From Bacillota bacterium (lineage in GTDB: Bacteria; Bacillota; Clostridia; Peptostreptococcales; Anaerovoracaceae): 25,783 bases of DNA. The stretch lies in assembly GCA_019420525.1 (NCBI GenBank), contig JAHZHA010000017.1, positions 23,413 through 49,195 of the forward strand, written 5' to 3'. A program made the translations under genes and the position numbers. Below the pieces are notes generated by a model. The model had not been told where the DNA came from. It worked only from the letters and a program-made list of their open reading frames with translations, and ran no database searches. Positions 21,341 through 25,783 of the stretch are shown here, piece by piece (within the stretch, counting starts at the first letter, position 1; each line of letters opens with the position of its first letter).

Positions 21341-23887
21341 TCAGCCGAGAACCTCTTTCGCGATATCCGCTGATTCTTTGGCGTCTCTGGCATAGAAATC
21401 AGCTCCGATTTTCTCCGCATAATCCGGCGTCAGTACAGCGCCTCCCACCATGATTCTGCAGTTATGGCCGCTGGCGCGGAGCGCAGCGATAGTGTCTTCC
21501 ATGCTCTTCAGGGTCGTCGTCATGAGGGCTGAAAGTCCTACCAGTTTTACATCTTCTTCTTTTGCTGCCCTGACGATATCCTCCGGCGGAACGTCGCGTC
21601 CCAGATCGATCACATGATACCCGTAATTTTCCAGTATGACCTTGACGATATTTTTTCCGATGTCGTGGATATCTCCCTTTACCGTGGCAACGATAATTTT
21701 CCCTTTCGACACGCCGCTGCCTGTACCCTCGGAAGTCATCTTCTTTTTGATCACTTCAAAGGCTTCGCTGGCGGCGGCAGCGGAATTGAGCAGCTGCGGG
21801 AGGAAAATCTTACCTTTTTCAAAACGGTCTCCGACCCGGTCGAGAGCAGGGATGAGGCGCTGATTGACGATGGTCATCTCATCTTCCGATTTCAGAAGTT
21901 CTTCTACCGCTTTCGCTGCCTGGTCTTTCAGTCCTTTATCGATGGCATGATCGATCAGATTTCCGCCATGATCCTGCGAACCCGCTGTACCGCTGGAGCC
22001 GGATGGCTCTGACGACGATGATGAATCCTGCAAAGGCGAGCCTGCAGAAGAACCCGCGATATTCCGGGTTGCTGGCGGCATGTAATCGGCGAATTTTTCG
22101 ATATATTTCATGCTGTCGGTATCTTTGTTGTCCAGCACGTTGAAAGCCATGACAGCATTCATCATAGATTCCGCATTCGGATTGATGATCGGAAGATCGA
22201 GTCCGCTGCCCATGGCCAGCATCAGAAACGAGTGATTGATGAGGTCGCGGTACGGAAGACCGAAAGAAATGTTGGATACGCCGAGAACCGTGTGAACTCC
22301 CAGCCGTTCTTTGACCATTCGGACAGCTTTCAGCGTTTCGACAGCCTCTTTCTGCTGTGCGGAGACGGTGAGTGTCAGACAGTCGATAAAGACGTCCTCT
22401 TTCGGGATTCCGTAAGAGAGAGCGGTGTTCACGATTCTCTCAGCGATGGCAAAGCGGTCTTCCGCTTTTGCGGGAATTCCACCGTCGTCCAGAGTCAGGC
22501 CGACGACAGCGGCGCCGTACTTCCGGATCAGGGGGAAGATGCGGTGCATGACTTTGGATTCGCCATTTACCGAATTGACGATGGGTTTACCATTATAGAC
22601 TCGCAGCCCTGCTTCGATGGCTTCCGGATCGGAGGAATCCAGCTGAAGAGGAAGATCGAGAACCGACTGAAGATTTTTTACTGTCCGGACCATCATCTCC
22701 GGTTCGTCGATTTCCGGCAGACCCACGTTGACATCGAGAATATCGGCGCCGGCTTCCGCCTGTTCCATTCCCTGACCGACGATATAGTCCATGTCGTTTT
22801 CGATCAGAGCCTGGCGGAAACGCTTTTTGCCCGTAGGGTTGATCCGCTCCCCGATGACGCGGACGCCGTCTATGGTGACGACAGATGTCGGAGTGCAGAT
22901 TCGGCTCTTCTTCTGAGGAGACCGGGACGCCACGGGTGTGTCTGCGAGAACCGACCGCAGCGCCCTGATGTATTCCGGCGTAGTGCCGCAGCAGCCTCCA
23001 GTAAACTTCAGGCCGATTTCGCTGTATTTTTTCATCGAGGCGGCAAAATCCTCCGGTGTCACGTCGTAATTTCCCGTCTCCGGATCGGGAAGACCCGCGT
23101 TGGCTTTGACGATGAGTGGAAGAGAAGTGCAATCAGCCAGTCTCTCGGCGATAGGAAAGATTTCATCAGGGCCGAGAGAACAGTTGATGCCCAGCGCGTC
23201 GACGCCGAGACCTTCCAGCGTGCAGGCCATGGCTTCCACGCTGCAGCCGGTAAAAGTACGTCCGCTGGCTTCAAACGTCATCGTCACGAATACGGGAAGA
23301 CTGCAGTTTTCTTTTGCAGCGAGCACACCGGCTTTGACTTCATAAAGATCTGTCATCGTCTCAAAGACGACGAGATCTGCACCGGCTTCTGCACCGGAAA
23401 GAATCATCTCTCTGTAGATTTCGTAGGCTTCCTCAAAGGTGAGTGTGCCGTAAGGCTCCAACAGTTCACCGATGGGCCCGATATCGAGAGCGACATATAT
23501 GTTTTTTTCCGCGCCGGAAGCGTCGGAGGCAGCTCTCTTCGCAGCGGTCACCGCGGCCCTGACGATTTCATCTGTGCAATATCCTGTCCCTTCCAGCTTG
23601 TGGGAGTTGGCTCCGAAAGTATTGGCATAGACGATGCTGCTGCCGCTTTCGATATACTGACGATGGACCTTTTCCACGACATCCGGGTTCGTTATGCAGA
23701 GTGCTTCGGGGCGTTCCCCCAGCCTCAGACCGCTGTTCTGAAGCATAGTTCCCATGGCGCCGTCCAGAAAGATCATCCGGCTGTCGGAAATATCCTGAAG
23801 CAGCGGGGAGACGCTTTGCGTAAAATTCTCCGTATTTTTCTTTTTTGCGCACGCATTGGCGCAGTTATTTTCACTTCTGTTATTCAC
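21341..23887 (-). CDS. metH: Cobalamin-dependent methionine synthase core (no activation domain)
   Basis: An 848-residue enzyme moving a methyl group from methyltetrahydrofolate via cobalamin to homocysteine. Order: homocysteine/zinc domain (about 36-315) with Cys236 (GINCSLGP), Cys299 and Cys300 (TGGCCGTTPE); pterin domain (about 340-600; VIGERINPTGKK, DILDVNVGLPEIDE); a Ser/Gly-rich linker (about 610-642, SSSSSEPSGSSGTAG); B12 cap helices (about 643-718); and the cobalamin Rossmann domain with the base-off motif DIHDIG at 739-744 (His741). The C-terminal activation domain of E. coli MetH (1,227 aa) is absent; the gene upstream encodes a separate one. The start GTG at 23887 overlaps that gene's stop by 8 bases, with AGGAAA upstream. 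Serine/glycine linker length is unusual. Confidence 0.95.
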   Translation of the reverse strand: MNNRSENNCANACAKKKNTENFTQSVSPLLQDISDSRMIFLDGAMGTMLQNSGLRLGERPEALCITNPDVVEKVHRQYIESGSSIVYANTFGANSHKLEGTGYCTDEIVRAAVTAAKRAASDASGAEKNIYVALDIGPIGELLEPYGTLTFEEAYEIYREMILSGAEAGADLVVFETMTDLYEVKAGVLAAKENCSLPVFVTMTFEASGRTFTGCSVEAMACTLEGLGVDALGINCSLGPDEIFPIAERLADCTSLPLIVKANAGLPDPETGNYDVTPEDFAASMKKYSEIGLKFTGGCCGTTPEYIRALRSVLADTPVASRSPQKKSRICTPTSVVTIDGVRVIGERINPTGKKRFRQALIENDMDYIVGQGMEQAEAGADILDVNVGLPEIDEPEMMVRTVKNLQSVLDLPLQLDSSDPEAIEAGLRVYNGKPIVNSVNGESKVMHRIFPLIRKYGAAVVGLTLDDGGIPAKAEDRFAIAERIVNTALSYGIPKEDVFIDCLTLTVSAQQKEAVETLKAVRMVKERLGVHTVLGVSNISFGLPYRDLINHSFLMLAMGSGLDLPIINPNAESMMNAVMAFNVLDNKDTDSMKYIEKFADYMPPATRNIAGSSAGSPLQDSSSSSEPSGSSGTAGSQDHGGNLIDHAIDKGLKDQAAKAVEELLKSEDEMTIVNQRLIPALDRVGDRFEKGKIFLPQLLNSAAAASEAFEVIKKKMTSEGTGSGVSKGKIIVATVKGDIHDIGKNIVKVILENYGYHVIDLGRDVPPEDIVRAAKEEDVKLVGLSALMTTTLKSMEDTIAALRASGHNCRIMVGGAVLTPDYAEKIGADFYARDAKESADIAKEVLG

Positions 23888-24713
23888 AGGTTTTTCCTGC
23901 CTTTCTGAAATTACAAGTTTCTCTCATTCTGCAGCCGGCGCAGCCGCTGATTTTTTTCGGCTGGGGTCGCCCGGAAATACCGATGACGGCTGTAACAGAC
24001 TTGGAAGGTATCATCATACCGCCGGCGCTGACCGTGAGACCGAGCCGTCTGTCCGTCCGGAGCACACGGCAGATTTCGTCCTGCAGACTCAGGGGCAGAT
24101 CCCCGTATCCGGGACTGAACCGGTCTGTGAGATAGAATCCTTTCTCTTCAAATTCTTTCTCCAGATCGGAATAAACCTTGCTGCAGAGCTCTTCCGCAGC
24201 ACTGCTGGCGCAGAAATCCAGAATGACGGCATCCGACATGTTGGAAATCTGAGCTTTTCGGATCAGACGGTCTGTTTCCGCTCCAATGGTTGCAGCCAGA
24301 AGAATACATCGGCTGCATTCCTTTAAAAGGGCGGAAATATCATTTCCCGTGAGCCGCAGCGAAGTTCCTTCCAGAATAATTTCTCCGGCGGAGGAAAGAA
24401 AAACGTCGCGGCTTCGGCCCTGCTGGCGGTCTGAATCACCGCTGCACGTACCGCGCTCAGGGCAGAGAGGAGATGTTTCTTTTGCCTCTTCGACCTGCCG
24501 CTGGATCCCGAATACACCGTAGACATACCGGGCCGATGCGGAACGTTCTATCCGGGATATGGCTTTTTCCACCTGAAGCTGAAGCTGCCGGTCGAAACCG
24601 GAAAAGGAATCCGATGTTCCGTCGATGCCGGCTGCATTATTATCCGCCGTTTTCCCGGCGGTGATCCAGCGGAATACATCTCCGCGGTTCACACGTATCG
24701 AATAGTTCTTCAT
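23880..24713 (-). CDS. Stand-alone methionine synthase activation-domain protein
   Basis: A 277-residue protein. It matches the MetH reactivation fold as a separate polypeptide, as in Thermotoga TM0269: ILLAATIGAETDRLIRKAQ near 137-155, RFSPGYGDLPLSLQ at 198-211, where the RxSxGYGD-type loop binds S-adenosylmethionine, and PSKSVTAVIGIS near 236-247. The C-terminus carries a Cys cluster, CAGCRMRETC (258-267), that could hold a metal or an Fe-S centre; this is not part of E. coli MetH. A Ser/Gly/Arg-rich insertion lies at about 80-105. Its job would be reductive remethylation of inactive cob(II)alamin. It is the first gene of the operon and overlaps metH. Start ATG at 24713 has a weak binding site (GGGGT). 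The exact partner reductase is unknown. Confidence 0.88.
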   Translation of the reverse strand: MKNYSIRVNRGDVFRWITAGKTADNNAAGIDGTSDSFSGFDRQLQLQVEKAISRIERSASARYVYGVFGIQRQVEEAKETSPLCPERGTCSGDSDRQQGRSRDVFLSSAGEIILEGTSLRLTGNDISALLKECSRCILLAATIGAETDRLIRKAQISNMSDAVILDFCASSAAEELCSKVYSDLEKEFEEKGFYLTDRFSPGYGDLPLSLQDEICRVLRTDRRLGLTVSAGGMMIPSKSVTAVIGISGRPQPKKISGCAGCRMRETCNFRKAGKTCE

Positions 24714-24779
24714 ATATACCCCGATGGTTCATTTGATTCGTCAATTAAAAAACTGTCTGCTGATCGAAATTAATAATTA

Positions 24780-24788
24780 TGATATGAT
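24780..24788 (+). promoter_or_regulatory. Possible extended -10 promoter for hisA-like gene
   Basis: TGATATGAT (TATGAT at 24783-24788) in an AT-rich region, about 90 bases before the start at 24878. The -35 (CTGATC at 24760-24765) is poor. Confidence 0.35.
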
Positions 24789-24877
24789 AAAAAATAATGC
24801 AAATCAAGAATGCCGGAGAGGATTTATCGCTGCTCCGGGAAAAATACACCGAAGAAAGAAAAGGATGACAAACACAG

Positions 24878-25690
24878 ATGAGATTCAGACCATGTATCGA
24901 CATTCACAACGGCAGAGTAAAGCAGATCGTGGGCAGCAGTCTGCGCGACAAAGACAACCGTGCGGAAGATAATTTCGTATCCGATGAAAATGCGGATTAT
25001 TATGCATCGATGTATCGGAAGGACGGACTTTACGGAGGGCATATCATTCTCCTGAACCCTTCCGGCTCCGAATATTATGAAGAAGATTGCAGACAGGCGG
25101 CGCTGGCACTGAAGGCATTTCCCGGGGGGATGCAGATCGGAGGCGGCGTAAATGAGAAAAATGCGGCGGATTTCATAAAAATGGGCGCCTCTCATGTCAT
25201 CGTCACCTCATACGTTTTCCGCGACGGCAGGGTTGATTTTGAAAATCTCGAAAAGCTGAAAAAAGCTGTAGGAAAGGAACGCATCGTTCTCGATCTCAGC
25301 TGCAGGCGAAAAGGGGCGGATTATTATATCGTCACAGACCGGTGGCAGAAATTTACGGACGTGAAAGTCAAACATGAGACACTGCGCCAGCTCTCGGATC
25401 ATTGCGCTGAATTCCTGATTCATGCGGTTGATGTGGAGGGAAAGGCGGGAGGAATCGATGAAGAATTGGCGGCACTCATAGGAGGGTTCCATGAGATCCC
25501 GGTGACATATGCGGGTGGCGTGCGGAGCTTCGGAGATATCGACAGGCTGAGAAAAGCAGGAGCAGACTGCCTCGATGTGACCATCGGGAGTGCGCTGGAT
25601 CTCTTCGGCGGGCCGCTGAAATATGAAGAAGTCGTCCGATACTGTGAAAAAACGAAAAATGAGGAAAACTCTGGATGCATTGAAATTTAA
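24878..25690 (+). CDS. hisA: HisA of the eukaryotic type (ProFAR isomerase), isolated from other his genes
   Basis: A 270-residue TIM-barrel protein. It resembles yeast His6 and plant HisA (the eukaryotic-type subgroup, TIGR02129) far more than usual bacterial HisA: FRPCIDIHNGRVKQIVG at 3-19 with catalytic Asp8, QIGGGVNEKNAADFIKMGAS, HVIVTSYVFRDG, RIVLDLSCRRKG, LIHAVDVEGKAGGIDEEL, TYAGGVRSFGDID and IGSALDLFGG, where two phosphate-binding glycine loops are evident. The reaction is the Amadori isomerisation in histidine synthesis. Start ATG 24878 has AAAGGA about 12 bases upstream, a little far. It stands alone between the metH operon and an outward promoter; no hisF, hisH or other his genes are near. 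The assignment is strong; whether it serves histidine synthesis here is less certain. Confidence 0.9.
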   Translation: MRFRPCIDIHNGRVKQIVGSSLRDKDNRAEDNFVSDENADYYASMYRKDGLYGGHIILLNPSGSEYYEEDCRQAALALKAFPGGMQIGGGVNEKNAADFIKMGASHVIVTSYVFRDGRVDFENLEKLKKAVGKERIVLDLSCRRKGADYYIVTDRWQKFTDVKVKHETLRQLSDHCAEFLIHAVDVEGKAGGIDEELAALIGGFHEIPVTYAGGVRSFGDIDRLRKAGADCLDVTIGSALDLFGGPLKYEEVVRYCEKTKNEENSGCIEI

Positions 25691-25752
25691 AGGATTGTAA
25701 AGAGTGTGGAAAAGAAAGTTAAAAAATATCGAAACTTTTTTCAAAAAAGGCG

Positions 25753-25781
25753 TTGACATATCTGTATATCATTGGTATTAT
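25753..25781 (+). promoter_or_regulatory. Very strong promoter firing out of the window
   Basis: Perfect TTGACA (25753-25758), 17-base spacer, and TATTAT (25776-25781) with a TGG extension. An A/T-tract region (25703-25747) just upstream resembles an UP element. This combination is typical of rRNA or tRNA operons in Firmicutes, but the transcript lies beyond the window. Confidence 0.8.
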
Positions 25782-25783
25782 GT

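Noticed and set aside
22232..23908. Long plus-strand open frame of 558 codons opposite metH
   Set aside because: It is antisense to a gene with full domain matches. It has no ribosome binding site and its translation shows no motifs; it results from codon composition on the other strand.

Overview
The window reads as a chromosomal segment of an anaerobic, low-to-moderate GC Firmicute of the class Clostridia. The reasons are a SigG-type sporulation sigma factor fragment at the left edge, strong purine-rich ribosome binding sites before most genes, a class I desulfoferrodoxin (an anaerobe's oxygen defence), B12-dependent methionine synthesis with a separate reactivation protein, and clostridial-style promoters. 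I cannot name a genus. Amino acid uptake, aminotransferase and acyl-CoA dehydrogenase genes would suit an amino-acid or organic-acid fermenter, but that is inference.

Left part (1-2887): a 3'-truncated sigG-like remnant, a 357-base region with a structured leader, then two adjacent acyl-CoA dehydrogenase-family genes. Their conserved motifs are complementary: the first has the catalytic Glu and flavin-ring motif, the second has the FAD adenine/pyrophosphate motifs. They probably form one hetero-oligomeric enzyme. Both use a biased codon set like that of GAPDH, which suggests high expression.

Middle left (2934-7938): on the minus strand, a MocR-type regulator with its own promoter, a 462-aa serine recombinase and a small unknown ORF just upstream of it; on the plus strand, a SEC-C zinc-motif protein. 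The recombinase pair is the only sign of mobile DNA; no phage or conjugation genes accompany it.

Metal/oxyanion cluster (8091-11445, all minus): a split pair of chromate-transporter family genes, a CobW-type GTPase with an extreme His-rich metal-binding segment, and a second degenerate CobW-like GTPase fused to a YcgQ/TIGR03943-like C-terminal domain. Spacing suggests one or two operons.

Centre (11839-18586): rmuC and birA overlap by 4 bases; a polar amino-acid ABC transporter (binding lipoprotein, permease, ATPase) has a near-consensus promoter; an Lrp/AsnC regulator overlaps a class I aminotransferase. The last five genes look like an amino-acid uptake and metabolism block.

Right part (18742-25690): single-gene units for panD, an E. 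coli GapA-type GAPDH with an unusual nucleotide-binding site, desulfoferrodoxin, a minus-strand operon encoding MetH (without its activation domain) plus a stand-alone activation protein, and an isolated HisA of the eukaryotic type. The window ends in a near-perfect promoter that fires out of the window. Most convergent pairs share clear bidirectional terminators. I saw no tRNA, rRNA, CRISPR array or recognisable riboswitch.
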